Source: Niebla homalea
Lineage: Eukaryota > Ascomycota > Lecanoromycetes > Lecanorales > Ramalinaceae
Length of the DNA: 64,000 nucleotides
Direction of reading: 5' to 3'
Assembly (NCBI GenBank): GCA_019925105.1
Contig: JAHGAU010000013.1
Span: 1,240,001-1,304,000 of the forward strand
The translations under genes were made by a program, and so were the position numbers. Below the pieces are notes generated by a model, which made no database searches, was not told the DNA's origin, and saw only the letters and a list, made by a program, of their open reading frames with translations. This document shows, one piece after another, positions 46,077 through 57,848 of this stretch; the first letter of the stretch is position 1; each line of letters begins with the position of its first letter.

Positions 46077-46586
46077 GTCAATCGATCATATGAATGAATA
46101 TACCCTTCACCCTATGACATATGAAATAGCAATTAAATTTCATCATGTATCTCAAACATTTCGAGATCTTGCTTCTCTTCAATATCACGATATTTTGTAT
46201 GGCATCTCGGGATCTGCCGGTCAGCAATCGCACAGATAGCCGAACCACATGGAGGGCGTCACGGCGTGACGGCCGTGTGGCCCGAGACGTAAGATGCGGT
46301 CATTGAATGCGTCTCCAGATTCTAGCTACGATCTTCTTTACTTCAATCATCACAAAAAACATCTCCTCGCATCTCCTGGCTAAACAATCAAAGAACCCTT
46401 GACATTTTCAATTACCCCTTCTCTAGCTCTCCTACCAATTGCAGCCTCGACTCAGAATCTCCGCCCGATCACGGCGCCCGCCCAAGCCGCCCTGGCCGCC
46501 CTGCATCAATTCCGCCGCAGTTCCTGATCCGGTGGGCCCGCCGGTGTGCCGGAGAATTCAATATTAATGTCCAATATTAAATAATA
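46077..46586. promoter_or_regulatory. Upstream region of alanine aminotransferase gene
   Basis: No gene. It contains a 15-bp inverted repeat CGTCACGGCGTGACG at 46257-46271 whose arms are TGACG half-sites of bZIP type, 316 bp before the ATG. The last 40 bp are AT-rich (ttcaatattaatgtccaatatt). Confidence 0.45.
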
Positions 46587-48438
46587 ATGGCCACCACGTT
46601 TTCTTCGTCATCATTCTCCATTAGAGCAGATCTTCTCGCCTCACGACTACAAAAGTCTTGCTTGTCATCCCAGTACTTCCTGAGGACTCATTCATCCAGA
46701 AAGAGCCAGGAACGACTTCAGGGCAGCTCAAGGACAGGCATACACCCACATCGTACAATGTCTACGACCACGACTATGAAGGCTTTGACGGTCGACAACA
46801 TCAATCAACATGTTCGGTCTGCACAATATGCCGTGAGAGGTATGTGCTCACCTCTGATCCCTTGTGTCCTTCAACCCATATCAATATTCAACCTATGGTG
46901 GCAAATGCCCCCTCCCCCATATAGGTCGCATGTCGTGACTCCAGACTCGAACCCTTAGCACAATGTGTCTACAAATCCATTGCTGATGCCTATATCGTCT
47001 AGGTGAACTCGCCACCCGAGCCGAGACCTATCGCGCCCAACTGAAATCCGCCCACGACCCTCCTACTCCCCCATCTGACTCGGGCAAACCGCTCCCCTTC
47101 GACACTGTCATATCCGCCAACATCGGCAACCCGCAACAGCTCGACCAGAAACCCATCACCTTCTTCCGGCAGGTCCTCTCCATCCTCGAGAACCCCGCCC
47201 TCCTCTCCAACGAAGCCGCTTTACAATCCGCCTTCAACTACCCCCCCGACGTCGTCGACCGCGCCAAATCTTTACTGGCTGAAGTGAAGTCAGTGGGTGC
47301 ATACTCCCAATCTCAGGGTGCGCCCGGGATACGCGATTCCGTGGCCAAGTTCATTGAGGAGCGCGATGGCTTCTCCTCGGACCCATCCACCATCTTTCTA
47401 TCCGCGGGCGCCAGCTCGGGCGTGAATACCCTCATGAATGTGATATGTTCCAAGCCCGAGACGGGGATCCTGGTCCCGATACCGCAGTACCCTCTCTACA
47501 CCGCCACGCTCTCGGTGCTGAACGCACGGTGCGTGCCGTATTACCTCGACGAAGCATCGGGTTGGGGCACGAACATGTCGGCCATCGAAGACGCATACAC
47601 GAAAGCCAGGAGCGAGGGCACAGACATCCGTGCCATCGTGGTCATCAACCCCGGTAACCCGACGGGTGCATCCCTACCCGCCGAGGCCGTCAAGGACGTC
47701 CTCCGTTTCGCCGCCGACAAGAACCTCGTGGTGATGGCGGATGAGGTATACCAGACCAACATCTTCATCGGAGAATTCACCTCGTTCAAGAAATCCTTGC
47801 GCGAACTCCAACATTCCTCCACCTCCTCCTCCTCCTCCACGGAAGAAAAAGAAAAATTCGACAACGTCGAGCTGGCCAGTCTGAACAGCATCAGCAAGGG
47901 CATGGTGGGCGAGTGCGGCCACCGCGGCGGCTACTTCGAGCTGACCGGCTTCTCCCCCGACGTCGCCGCGCAGATCTACAAGTTCGTGAGCATCATGCTC
48001 TGCCCCCCCGTCATCGGCCAGTGTCTCGTCGAGATGCAGTGCAACCCCCCCGCGCCCGGCGACCCCTCCTACCCGCTCTACCACTCCGAATACGAGGGCA
48101 TCAAGAACGGGCTAAGAGAGCGCGCGACGGCGCTGTACGATGCCTTCAAGCAGATGGAAGGGGTCGAGTGCCAGCAGCCGCAGGGATCCATGTACCTCTA
48201 CCCGACCATCAAGCTTCCCCAAAAGGCCATCAGGGAGGCCGAGCGCCAGGGCAAGAAGGCGGATGAGTTCTACTGCGGCAAGTTACTGGATGCGACGGGG
48301 GTGTGTGTGGTGCCGGGCAGTGGCTTCGGGCAGAAGGAGGGGACGTTGCATTTCAGGACGACGTTCCTGGCGCCGGGGACGGAGTGGGTGGGGAGGATCG
48401 CGAAGTTCCATGAGGGGTTCATGCGGGAGTTTCGGTGA
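46587..48438 (+). CDS. Alanine aminotransferase, mitochondrial
   Basis: A PLP enzyme interconverting alanine plus 2-oxoglutarate with pyruvate plus glutamate. Exons 46587-46839 and 47003-48438 (GTATGT donor, CTAG acceptor) give 562 residues. The first ~55 residues are Ser/Arg-rich without acidic residues, a mitochondrial presequence. A second Met before STTTTMKALTVDNINQHV could start a cytosolic form. Class I/II aminotransferase motifs follow: SANIGNPQQL, YSQSQGAPGIRDSVAKFI, VINPGNPTGASL, MADEVYQTNIF, the Schiff-base lysine in LNSISKGMVGECGHRGGY, and the substrate-carboxylate Arg in LHFRTTFL. Codon use in exon 2 is strongly C-ending, consistent with high expression. Confidence 0.94.
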
Positions 48439-48748
48439 TGGGGAGGTTGTCGCACAGCACGGTGGTTGAAGAGGGTGGGTAAGGCAAAGGGGGCAGAGCA
48501 GGAGCGTGGAAGTTACAAAGGAGATATGATGGAATCAGCGAGAAGTGATGAGCCACACTGCGGATGGATGGATGGATAAACCCGGTAATTTCGTCAATCT
48601 CCGCTTCTTTGTACATATGACGAATGCCAATTCACCTAGACTGTATTCTCCATTTCCCCAATCTGCCATGCCTCGTTCATTCCTCCCCGCCCCCGCCCCT
48701 TAGATCGTCTTTCACAACTTACCTCCCAAACCACACGGCCAGCTCGTC
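48439..48748. other. Convergent 3' region
   Basis: 3' UTRs of the aminotransferase (+) and the orphan gene (-). No other feature. Confidence 0.4.
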
Positions 48749-50752
48749 CTAATCCTCATCCTCCTCAATCCAACCCCCATCCCCATCCCCATCCCCATCC
48801 CCATCCCCATCCCCATCCCCATCCCCATCCCCATCCCCATCCTCATCCTCAATGTCATCGGGCCCGACAAACCAACTATCCTGCAGGAAACTCGCGGGCA
48901 AGAGCTGGCTATCCCTCACCCGCCTCTGCGGATCCCACTCGTGCTTCTTCGCGCTCCCATCATCATCATCATCATCATCATCATGGTTGGTGCTCCACTG
49001 GCTTTTCCGCCCTGTCACAGGTGAAGAGAAGCCTGGTGGTGGCGGTGTGGGCGGCTGCGGAGGGGAAGGGGAGGAAGGGACGAGGATGTGGGGGTTGTTG
49101 TCGTGGTGGGGTGTGAACTGTTGGGGTTGCGTAGGCGAGGCGGTGGTGGTGGCTTGGGAGGCGGGGACGTAGGGATTTGGAGGTACGGGAGGTGGGTGGT
49201 GAGGAGCTTGGTTGGGGAGAGGTTGGGTTGGCTGCTGGGTAGTAGTTGCGTTGCCATTTTCTTCTTCGTTGGCGTGAGGAGGTGGAGAGGAAGGGATCGG
49301 TTGCGAGGAAGGGATGTATTGGAGCTGGGAAGACGAAATCAGGCTGTTTTCCTTTGCGGACGGCGATCGAGCAGGCAGAGGTTTGGCGATGGGGGCGGGA
49401 TGGTAGGTGTGCCATGCGGCTTCGAATTGCGAGTCTGTTTCGACGGCGAGGGGAGGTAGACAGTGTGCTGCGCGGGAACGTACGTCCGGCTTCTGCGGTG
49501 GAGGAGATGACGGGACAGATACCAGTAGAGGCTCACCCCCGTGGTCCACATGTTCTGGAACGCGCGTACTGGACGACTGGGAATTGGAAAGGTGATTCTG
49601 CCTCTGCTGGGGTGAGGCATTGACTGGCTTTCTGTTGGCGGCGTCGGATCCTCCCAGTGCCCTGCTGGTGGCTCTGGGAGATGGCGATTCGAAAACAGAG
49701 CCAACATGAGTCGTCCTTGCACTCTCGTTGAAACTCTCTCCTGGAAAGGATGTCTTGACTTGGATGGGGGAAGTCACGGGTTCGCCTGGATCCACTTTTT
49801 TTCGTTGCAGACGCCGCCGCTCTGGCACGATCCCTTGATCAATCTGAGAGTCAAATGGTGGGTATCCCTCTTCGTCTTCATCTTCAGTCTCCATACTATC
49901 TGCCACCTCCCTTGTACTCACCCCCCCCATCCCTTTGGTCGGAATCGCGATTGGGATCTGAAGATTTATGGAACGCTCCTTCAGGGGCGATCTTGAAGTA
50001 TCCCTAGTCGATGAGCGTCGGCTGAGCGCAGATAGAGGTGTATCCAGAGGAGACTGCGACGATGGGATCTCCTTTCGTATTGGCCGCTTGGGTGTTGTGG
50101 TTGGAGGCGGCATAGCTTGCATATCCTTGACTGCAGAGCCTCCACCACCCTCGGGCTGGATTCCGTGGCCAGTCCTCATTGGGGGTGAGCATACAGGGGT
50201 CTCATGAGGCACCTCTTCGCCAGTTTCCCCCTTCTTCGATGGTGTCTCGCAAATCTTCCTCCGCTTAGGGCTCCTCACCGCCAATGAATCATTCTCAATG
50301 TCGACTTCTGGCTGCGCCTCGTCATATTCTAGATTTGCGTGATAAAGCTCAGGATGATATAGTTGGTGCAGGAGTGGCATCTGGGTGATGGTCTGCTGGG
50401 GTCGTCTTCTCTTTGATTTCGACTTGGCAGCTGGTGGACGTTTCGATTTGACGTTGCGGTTGGAGCTGGGGAGATATGGCTGCTGGCTCTCCGGTGTGGG
50501 TTGACCGACAGTGTTTGGCCGTCCACGATTTCTAGTAATCGGACCCATAGCGATAACGCGATATGGATGATGATCTAGGGAAATGGGGATCCCATTGCGA
50601 CGTTTGTGGCGGACCGTAAATGCGGAGTCTTGGGACGAGCGAGTCTTCTGGCACGCGTCTATGTTGTACTCAGCCCTAAACACAAAGACGTCATCGCTAC
50701 TTTACATATACTGACACTACTGATCTTACAGTTTCACTCGGGGTAGAGGCAT
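48749..50752 (-). CDS. Orphan disordered protein with (GD)n tract
   Basis: Not recognised. A first exon (ATG 50752, MPLPRVKL) joins through a GTAAGA...TTTAG intron to AEYNIDACQKTRSSQDSAF and VRHKRRNGIPISLDHHPYR, which read as a conserved N-terminal motif. An internal Met at 50548 is the alternative start. The rest is almost entirely low complexity: basic patches (KSKRPPAAKSKSKRRR, RSPKRRK), SP/TP sites (EIPSSQSPLDTPLSALS), long Pro/Ser/Gln stretches, an Asp8 run and a final GDGDGD... tract. The basic clusters suggest a nuclear protein, and the many SP/TP sites suggest kinase control. Both are inference. About 650 residues. Confidence 0.65.
48774..48840 (-). repeat. Hexanucleotide microsatellite (ATCCCC)11 in coding sequence
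   Basis: About eleven perfect units of ccccat on the + strand (GGGGAT/ATGGGG on the coding strand) encode alternating Gly-Asp near the C-terminus of the orphan protein. The six-base unit keeps the frame whatever the copy number. Confidence 0.95.
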
Positions 50753-50865
50753 TTTAGCAATAGAGCTGACCAAACTGGAAGAGGCAAAATGACGAGAACA
50801 TTCAATGCCGTCTATCGCTAAGCGGTTCTCTGAATTGATGCCGCTATCTGTCCTTTGCCCCGTCA

Positions 50866-52452
50866 TCAACCCCTTTCACTACCCCTCAACCTCACTGCCT
50901 GGCCATATTTCTGCAACTTCGTGATCAAAGCATCACCTTGTTTGACCACGTCTGCATACTGCTTGTTCTTATCATCTGGGCGGTTGGTCTCGATGATACC
51001 ATTTACGCGGTCAATCGTGCATGGGATGCGATCCGCCGCAATAAACTTAGCTAGATCACTAGTCATCGAGTCAACACGGGATGATCATAAGCTCATAACA
51101 GCTGAAGGAAGAGACATACCGATCCAGGAAGTCGACTGACACACCAAAGTCCGTCGCCATGCTCTGCAAGCCCACAACTCGATAACTTTGCAACAGCTGT
51201 TGATATGCCCGTAGTCTCATCTCTCGCACGAACCAGCCTCGATGCTCGTACAGATATCGGTCCTGGCCAAGGAAGTTCTCCTCCACAGCAGCCAGCGCCA
51301 AGAAGAACGATTGGTAGTTGCCAATGTATAGACTCCGCACCAGACCCGTTAAGGGACTGAAATCTACAGGCGTCTCAGCTTCTTGCGGTGCCGTATCTTG
51401 ACCCAATGTTGTCAAGTTCACTGCTGTCCCTGCAGGCGTCGGTGTGGCCGAAGAGGTGTCTCGCATCTCCTCATCCCCAGCCCCCGGACCTGCTGCCATT
51501 TTCCCAGACAAAGCGGACAATTTCTCCTCTCCATCTCCCAATATAGCTCTGATCTCCGGTGCGTCCACGACCTTGGACTTGAAGTCGACCCGTTTCAGCG
51601 ATATCGAGCCTGCGAGGACAGAATAGACCACAAGCGAGGAGTAGGAGCAGAGCTCGTAGCTGGTGAAGGTGGAAAGACTGTCGAGGAGCAATGGTGCGGC
51701 CAAATTGTAGGAGCGGATTGTGAGCAAGTAGAGACCCTGATATGCCTTGAGGCGATTGCGTCGATCCCAATCGCCGCCACTGTCCACCAGTGTCTTTGCG
51801 CGCTCGATACTCTTCTTCACCCCTATTCGATCATTGAAAAACATTCCAAGGCGTATTATGGCAAGGACTAAATCAATCTTAGTGCCAAGTGGTCCTGTCT
51901 TCTCGAATTGAGATTCGTAGGCGGCCGCCGCTTTTTCCTAGGCACGCATTAGTACTCTTGATGCTAGAGCAGAGATGATGTGACGGTTACATTGTCCCCG
52001 ATCCTGGCGAAGAACTCCGCTCTCTTTCCCCGAGCAGCAGATACCTCGCTATCTCCTGCTTTCTCCTCGGCTTCTTCCTCTTCCTTCTTGATTGCCTCCA
52101 GCTCCTCTGCGTTCTCTGACACCAATTTTTCATACAGTTTTTCGTCCCAAGGAAAGTCGAAGCTACTACTTCCTCTCCTTCTCGACGGTCCAGTAGAAGT
52201 GCCATTGGGTTTTCTCGAATTGGGAGCCGAGGGTTTCCGTGCTGATCCTTCGCCTGAGCCATTCAGGATTCCATCCATAGGGTGGGCGAGATAGCGGTAT
52301 AGCGGCGCCATCTTGTGCTCGGAGATGTCATTTTGCAGCTTCTGAAGAGACCTTTGCTTGATAGACGGTGTGGAGGACGAGTTTGAGAGAATGAAGATGT
52401 CTTGCGCGAGGGAGAGGTTGGGATATTTGGCGTATTGCGGATCGGATCCCAT
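50866..52452 (-). CDS. RPN7: 26S proteasome regulatory subunit Rpn7
   Basis: A PCI-domain lid subunit of the 19S regulatory particle (PSMD6). ATG at 52452, beginning MGSDPQYAKYPNLSLAQDIF. Exon 1 ends ...RAEFFARIGDN at GTAACC; exon 2 starts EKAAAAYESQFEKTGPLGTK and runs to about 51120; the last exon reads DLAKFIAADRIPCTIDRVNG and ends at 50866. The TPR-like solenoid includes YQGLYLLTIRSYNLAAPLLLDS and the PCI domain follows LVRSLYIGNYQSFFLALA. An N-terminal insert (~residues 65-95, Ser/Asn/Lys-rich) and a Gly/Thr/Ala-rich loop before the PCI domain (GAGDEEMRDTSSATPTPAG) are seen. Divergent from ABD1. Confidence 0.94.
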
Positions 52453-52833
52453 GGTGATGGAGGTGGGAAAGGGAGGTCTATTGGATGGCGGCGATCTGGT
52501 ACCTGGAGAGGAAGAAGGAGACCGTTGAAAGAATGATTAGAGTGGGACGTAGGTCTTGGGGGAAAGAGTGAATGATGAAGCTCCAGCTGAAATGACGCGA
52601 AACCGTTTTCTGCCTCTCCGGCGGAAGCCTTCCGCTTCAGCATCTGGTTTGCCTAAAGAGGACGAGACCGTCAATCAGTTAAGTATTGCAATATTTCTCC
52701 TCCAGTATCTACCTCGAGCAGAGGGATAGCTTCCGATCTATACTCTCGAATCAGCTTCTGCCTAGGACAGAACTCCGTATCAAGTATCAATACAATTCAT
52801 CTATCCTTCGTCCACAGATCATCCCCTCCAGAA
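52453..52833. promoter_or_regulatory. Divergent promoter RPN7 / ABD1
   Basis: 381 bp between divergent start codons. I looked for the yeast proteasome element GGTGGCAAA and saw no exact copy. Confidence 0.4.
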
Positions 52834-54620
52834 ATGTCCTCAAACTCTCAAAAACGACCCCTTGAAGAAGAAGAAGAGTCTTCACAAGCGTTGCCTCCAC
52901 CGAAGCGAGCCCGTGAGGGAAATGATGTTCTGAAAGGCTTGCACGCTTCGAAACGGCCACGCGAAGAGCGCGGTCCAACCCAGACTCATAAACCTCCCAA
53001 TCGCCGTCCACTCCAAGATGACAGCCAACCCCCACGCTTGAATACTTCGGAAAATCTTCGCGAAGAACGAGCCACATCCAGATTGGCCCACCCGCCCGAT
53101 GAACGCCCATTACAGTACATCACCAACTCTAGCGAACCACCGCGCCCTCGTAAACGTCCCGGAGGCGCCTCTCGTATCTCTCGCTCCGAAGCAGAAGCCG
53201 TCCAGCAGCGTCAGAGACAGCGCGAAGCTGCAGCCTCCGCATCCATCTCCCAGAACCGCGGCAATGAGGAGGTGGTTCGTCAGCATTACAATGCGGTCCC
53301 CCAACGTGGCCGAGAATGGCGCAAGACCGACAGTCGAATCAAGGGCCTACGGAGCTTCAACAATTGGGTCAAGAGTACCATCATACACAAATTCTCGCCC
53401 AATGAGGATGGTAAGGAGGATCAGCCGTTGAACGTATTGGACATTGGGTGTGGGAAGGGAGGGGATTTGTTCAAGTGGGCTCAAGCACCGCAGCCAGTGG
53501 GATTTTATGTTGGTATTGATCCAGCGGAAGTCAGTATTGAACAGGCCAAGGAACGTTACATGCAGATGCGACCTGGTGGCGGAGGAAGAGGTGGCAGAGG
53601 TGGTGGTGGCGGCGGTGGGAGAAACAAGAGAATCTTTGAGGCAGCCTTCCTCGTGGATGACGCATTTGCGAACTCTTTGGGAGACCTCCCAATCATCAGA
53701 GAGATTGGGTTCGGACCTGGATCGAGGTGGGGACCGAGTGGTGGCTTCGATGTCGTTTCGATGATGTTTTGCATGCATTATGCGTACGAGACCGAAGCCA
53801 AGGCTAAAGGGATGCTGGCCAATGTGTCAAGCAGCCTGAGGAAGGGAGGGCGATTTTTGGGAGTCATTCCTAATTCGGACGTGATCAAGAAAGGTGTCAT
53901 CGAGTTCCACAAAAAGCTACAGGAACAACCAAAGACCAACGCCCTATCAGACCAAAAGAGTCTGGAGGAGCCTGCTGCGAATGGCCATACGTCTCCCATC
54001 TCAGCATCAAAGCCTGACGAGACGAAGGAATCGATGCCTTTGAGCAATATCACCGAGCCAGCTCCTGATATGCCTCCACCTGTATCTGATGACCCACCTG
54101 CAAAGGCCACCGCGACATCACCATCGTCCAAGACTACTACTAGCTCATCAGATGCCCCCTCCCCTCTGGCAGAATGGGGCAACTCCATCTATCACATCCG
54201 CTTCCCTTCTGCCACCCCACCCGAAGGTATCTTTCGTCCTCCTTATGGTTGGAAATACAGCTACTTCATGGAAGAGGCTGTCGAAGAGGTACCCGAATAT
54301 CTTGTGCCATGGGAAGCTTTCCGAGCGATAGCGGAAGATTACAATCTAGAGCTGCAGTACAGGAAACCTTTCGCAGAGATATGGGATGAGGAGGGCAGCA
54401 GTCCCGTATTTGGCCCGCTCAGCGAGAGAATGGGTGTGAGAGGGAGGGATGGCGGGGAGTTACTGGTCAGTAGTGAGGAGATGGAAGCAGCTAGTGAGTG
54501 CCTTTCGTTCGGTCCCAGTGATGCGAGATTTGCCAAAGCTTGAAATGCCGGAATGGCCATCGAGAGATGCTGAAAGTACATGCAGGCTTCTACCACGCCT
54601 TCTGTTTTTATAAGATATGA
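52834..54620 (+). CDS. ABD1: mRNA cap guanine-N7 methyltransferase Abd1
   Basis: Methylates the N7 of the cap guanine on nascent mRNA using S-adenosylmethionine, in the nucleus. Exons 52834-54493 and 54586-54620 join in phase and restore the conserved ending SFYHAFCFYKI; total 564 residues. The N-terminal ~145 residues are basic and disordered with three PPKR/RPREER-like repeats. The catalytic core has SRIKGLRSFNNWVKSTII, SAM motif VLDIGCGKGGDLFKW, FYVGIDPAEVSIEQAKERY, FDVVSMMFCMHYAYE and GGRFLGVIPNSDVI. A Gly/Arg-rich insert (GGGGRGGRGGGGGGG, near 53575-53620) interrupts the core after the SAM-binding region. A ~75-residue Ser/Pro/Thr insert lies before GNSIYHIRF. Both are additions to the usual family fold. 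Confidence 0.95.
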
Positions 54621-57137
54621 GCAGGATGTATCTCCTTTCGGCACGCATGGACGGTCTGCATTTGAGAATAGTGAGAGATTCAGCTCGCAGACTTGAGTTC
54701 CATACACCAACGACCACAAATATCACATGTGCGATGCGTGGCCCAGACATCGGATGGCAGGGATCCATCGCCCCTGAAATGCAGCTGGTGAGCAAGATTG
54801 GCTCTCCGTATGTTGTACACGCAATGCGGCCCCCATTCTGCATCTTTTCAGCCACCAATTTGACATAATCTGACAAGGTATGCATGCGCGCAATGGCTGA
54901 GGCACTGCTCGTCGCAACCCCCACGCTTGTACAGCAGCCTTGCGGCTCCCCTCGCCTTTACAATGCTGCACACATGAGGCCAAGTAAGAGTCCGAAAATT
55001 GATGATACTCCATTTGGAGACTTCCTCGGTTGTGCTCGCCATTCAGTGGTCAGATCAAGCCGGTAACCCTGATTGCCGCACACAAAGACTCAATCATGAA
55101 AACTCTGCGCGCGGAGACGAGAAGTGAATCAACCTTCTCTCCTCATGCGTCTCGAGTACGGAAATACAATGCTGTCGGCCGTCGCCATTCGGACTGGAAT
55201 CGGTCCACGATGTAGGCGAGACTTGATGCCAAGCCAGCGAGGCTTGCGACGCATGTCTCTCTCGCGTTGCTTGGCTTCGTCACACCGAGCTCCATAATCC
55301 AGATTTTACATGTATGTTTCGTCATCAAACACTTCACGTGGCATGAAAGATTGAATCTGGGTATCCGCTATCCGGAAGACCTGTAGGTGTATCATCCATT
55401 GACGATTTAAGGAGAAATCAACTAGGTACCGGCTTGCGATCCATTTCGACATTGCTACAAGGCTGTAGAGCCGGATATCATATTCTACCACATTACTTCA
55501 ATAAGGCCGGCAAGGCTGTCCAATCGCAAGAGCGGGAGTCTCACTTCTAGTGAGGCTATGCGGACAATCATGTGAATTTAATGTCCATTGTGGCGCTCAA
55601 TATTTACGCCGTCGTCTTACACCGCCGAGTCACTGACACCTTGCAATCTCTCTCTTTGGCATGCTCCGCTTAGCCATCCAATCACAAATCAGCCAAGCCA
55701 CCCTTAGCGAGTTCGCCTGACAGTTAGCCAAGGGCACGAAGGAAGCTTGGCGTGTCGAATGCCCCACCATCACTGGGAGATTCGAATCACTGCCTCCAAC
55801 TTACTCTATTAGTCCCCACCATGGCCAGTCACGGTTGCCATATTGGGTCAAGTCTACCTTCAGGCGCAAGCCCCCATTCGTCAATCCTCTCGTGAGTTGT
55901 GGTCAATTGATGAATCAGAACCTCAGGCAGAAGAGTCATAACGAAAGACTGGCAATTGATTCCAGGATCAAGCTTCCTTTCTTGTCGGTTTTACCTTTGG
56001 GGGATATACGTGGAAGGGTCAAGTGTGCCAACATATGAGATCAATGCGAGATATCGAGACAGTCTGCCTGATGGACCCGGAATCGACGGTCGACGACATC
56101 ACGTTCTCGTCGACTGGATATATGATAGGTAGGGGACATAGCGGTGCCACGAATCGTGGCTTTAGGTCAGGTAGCAACGTTCTCGTTGCTCGCCACCCTT
56201 ATCGAGCCACACTGTGTCCACTGTCCGCTGTGCACAGACGTGGGCGAAATGAAAGAAGCGGAGGAGCCATGGTCCCATGCTGGCCTTACAGGTGGGTACG
56301 AACATCACCCCCCAGTCTCCAACGGCAGGCACAGCATTATTATTAATTGCAGCTGTTTAGCAGGCAGCTGCGGCACGATCCAAGGACCCTTTTCTCCCTT
56401 ACACGAACCAGTCAGAACAGGTGGCCCCCCACCAATATCACCCACTTCCACCACGTACCTACAACATAACGCTGTCTACCTTACCTATGTTACCCTAGTC
56501 GCACTACCTCCCAAGCCTCCGTCTTTGGTCCGTGTTTAGACTTCGTCGGCCCTTCAAGTCAATTGATGCCTATGAGTCGACGCTAGGCAACTTTCGACAA
56601 CCAGATAGGCATCAATCGATTTTCGGATTCTCTTTGCGCATGTGCAGCTGGAATACTTAATGGCTTCAATTCTCCCCCTCAATCCAGAATCCTTTCTTCC
56701 TTCTTCATCATCCTCATTCTACAATATTTGATCCTGATACAGAATCAGGCGTGGGGGACATTATTGTTCAGTGTTTCGGCCTTTATGCCTCTTCCAGGTC
56801 TTCCTCCACTCTCAACCAAGCAAATATTCTGAAACGTCATCCAATCTGCGAACCAACTTACTCCATCCAATCCTCCAACCCAAGTCTCCACCAACTCACC
56901 AAAAATACATCATACAGGCTCCTCCAAACACCCCGTCAAACAGGTCTGAACACGTTGCCGACGCTACCTCAGACACATCCCAAACCAATTCTCACCACCT
57001 GTATTCTACCATTTCGTCTATATAATCCCACACCATCTCCTACGGTGTCTTCTTCTTCTACAACTCACCACTACTATCCGACCCAAACCCCCACAATACT
57101 ATCCCCCAGATCAATTCTCAAATCACCCACCGTAGCA
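54621..57137. other. 2.5-kb gene-poor interval
   Basis: No gene supported on either strand. Open frames are short and of mixed composition, and none has domain signal. CCAAT-type sequence occurs near 55676 (catccaatcac). From ~56880 the + strand is C/A/T-rich and is probably the promoter and leader of the next gene. Possible contents not visible by eye include noncoding RNA or eroded elements. Confidence 0.4.
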
Positions 57138-57848
57138 ATGCCGGGCATACAATACTCCCCCAGTCACAAACGCAACGTCGCCTTCGCCCCCTTCCCCGAC
57201 ACCTCTCGCTCCCCGGGCGATGACGAAGCCCTCGTCATGCGTGCCTTCACCAAACACTGCTCACACTGCTCCCGCTGCGCCCATCCCTATGACTCTTACC
57301 GCCGGTACGGGTCCTCACAGCTCTGCCGCAAAGGCCACCAACGCGGCCAGGACGTCTCGCAATACCTTTTCAACAAATCCGGCCACGCCTTTTCCGTGGT
57401 GGATCTTGAGAAGGGTGTGCGCATGCAAGTGGAAATCCCCAGCGAGTTCAGTGTGGTGAGGGAATTTCTGAGAGCGGTGGAAAGGGGGATGGAAATCCCA
57501 TCATCTTCTGCGCCAAGACCTTCTGCGCGGACAACAAGCACTAGCCGGCAATCAAGTTACCGCTTATCCACGCCGGAATATGAAGAAGATGTCGCGTATT
57601 CGAGCTCCCCATCCTCCATGGCATCCCCCCTGCAAGAGCCGACCAGGCCCGCTTACGGGAGCTATCCTATTCGACAAGGAAGCAAGTATGCCGATGCTGC
57701 CAACAGCAGATACTATGGGCCCAGCAGCAAGCGGAGCTCCACCTATTACACAGTCACTCCTGGGTCATCCGGTGCACGCCCGGTACCAACAAGATCATCG
57801 AGGTACAGCCAGTACTACAACGATGAAGACCGATACTACTATCGGTGA
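57138..57848 (+). CDS. Small conserved-looking cysteine/tyrosine-rich protein
   Basis: Not recognised by name. From ATG 57138 it is 236 residues: MPGIQYSPSHKRNVAFAPF, then a compact segment HCSHCSRCAHPYDSYRR...QLCRKGH with a CxxCxxC...C-x3-H pattern that could bind zinc. VDLEKGVRMQVEIPSEFSVV and REFLRAVERGMEI follow, with a Ser/Tyr/Arg-rich disordered C-terminus ending YYNDEDRYYYR. The frame is open upstream to 56751, but that part is Pro/Ser/Thr-rich with C-rich codons and looks like leader sequence. I chose the internal ATG because the structured part starts there and its codon use changes to coding-like. Function unknown. Confidence 0.7.
   Translation: MPGIQYSPSHKRNVAFAPFPDTSRSPGDDEALVMRAFTKHCSHCSRCAHPYDSYRRYGSSQLCRKGHQRGQDVSQYLFNKSGHAFSVVDLEKGVRMQVEIPSEFSVVREFLRAVERGMEIPSSSAPRPSARTTSTSRQSSYRLSTPEYEEDVAYSSSPSSMASPLQEPTRPAYGSYPIRQGSKYADAANSRYYGPSSKRSSTYYTVTPGSSGARPVPTRSSRYSQYYNDEDRYYYR

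Noticed and set aside
49088..49623. + strand frames opposite the (GD)n orphan gene
   Set aside because: Gly/Val/Arg-rich mirror translations of a Pro/Ser-rich coding region.
55770..55800. gattcgaatc resembling a tRNA T-loop
   Set aside because: No matching acceptor or anticodon stems at the right spacing could be found. I saw no tRNA or rRNA gene in the window.
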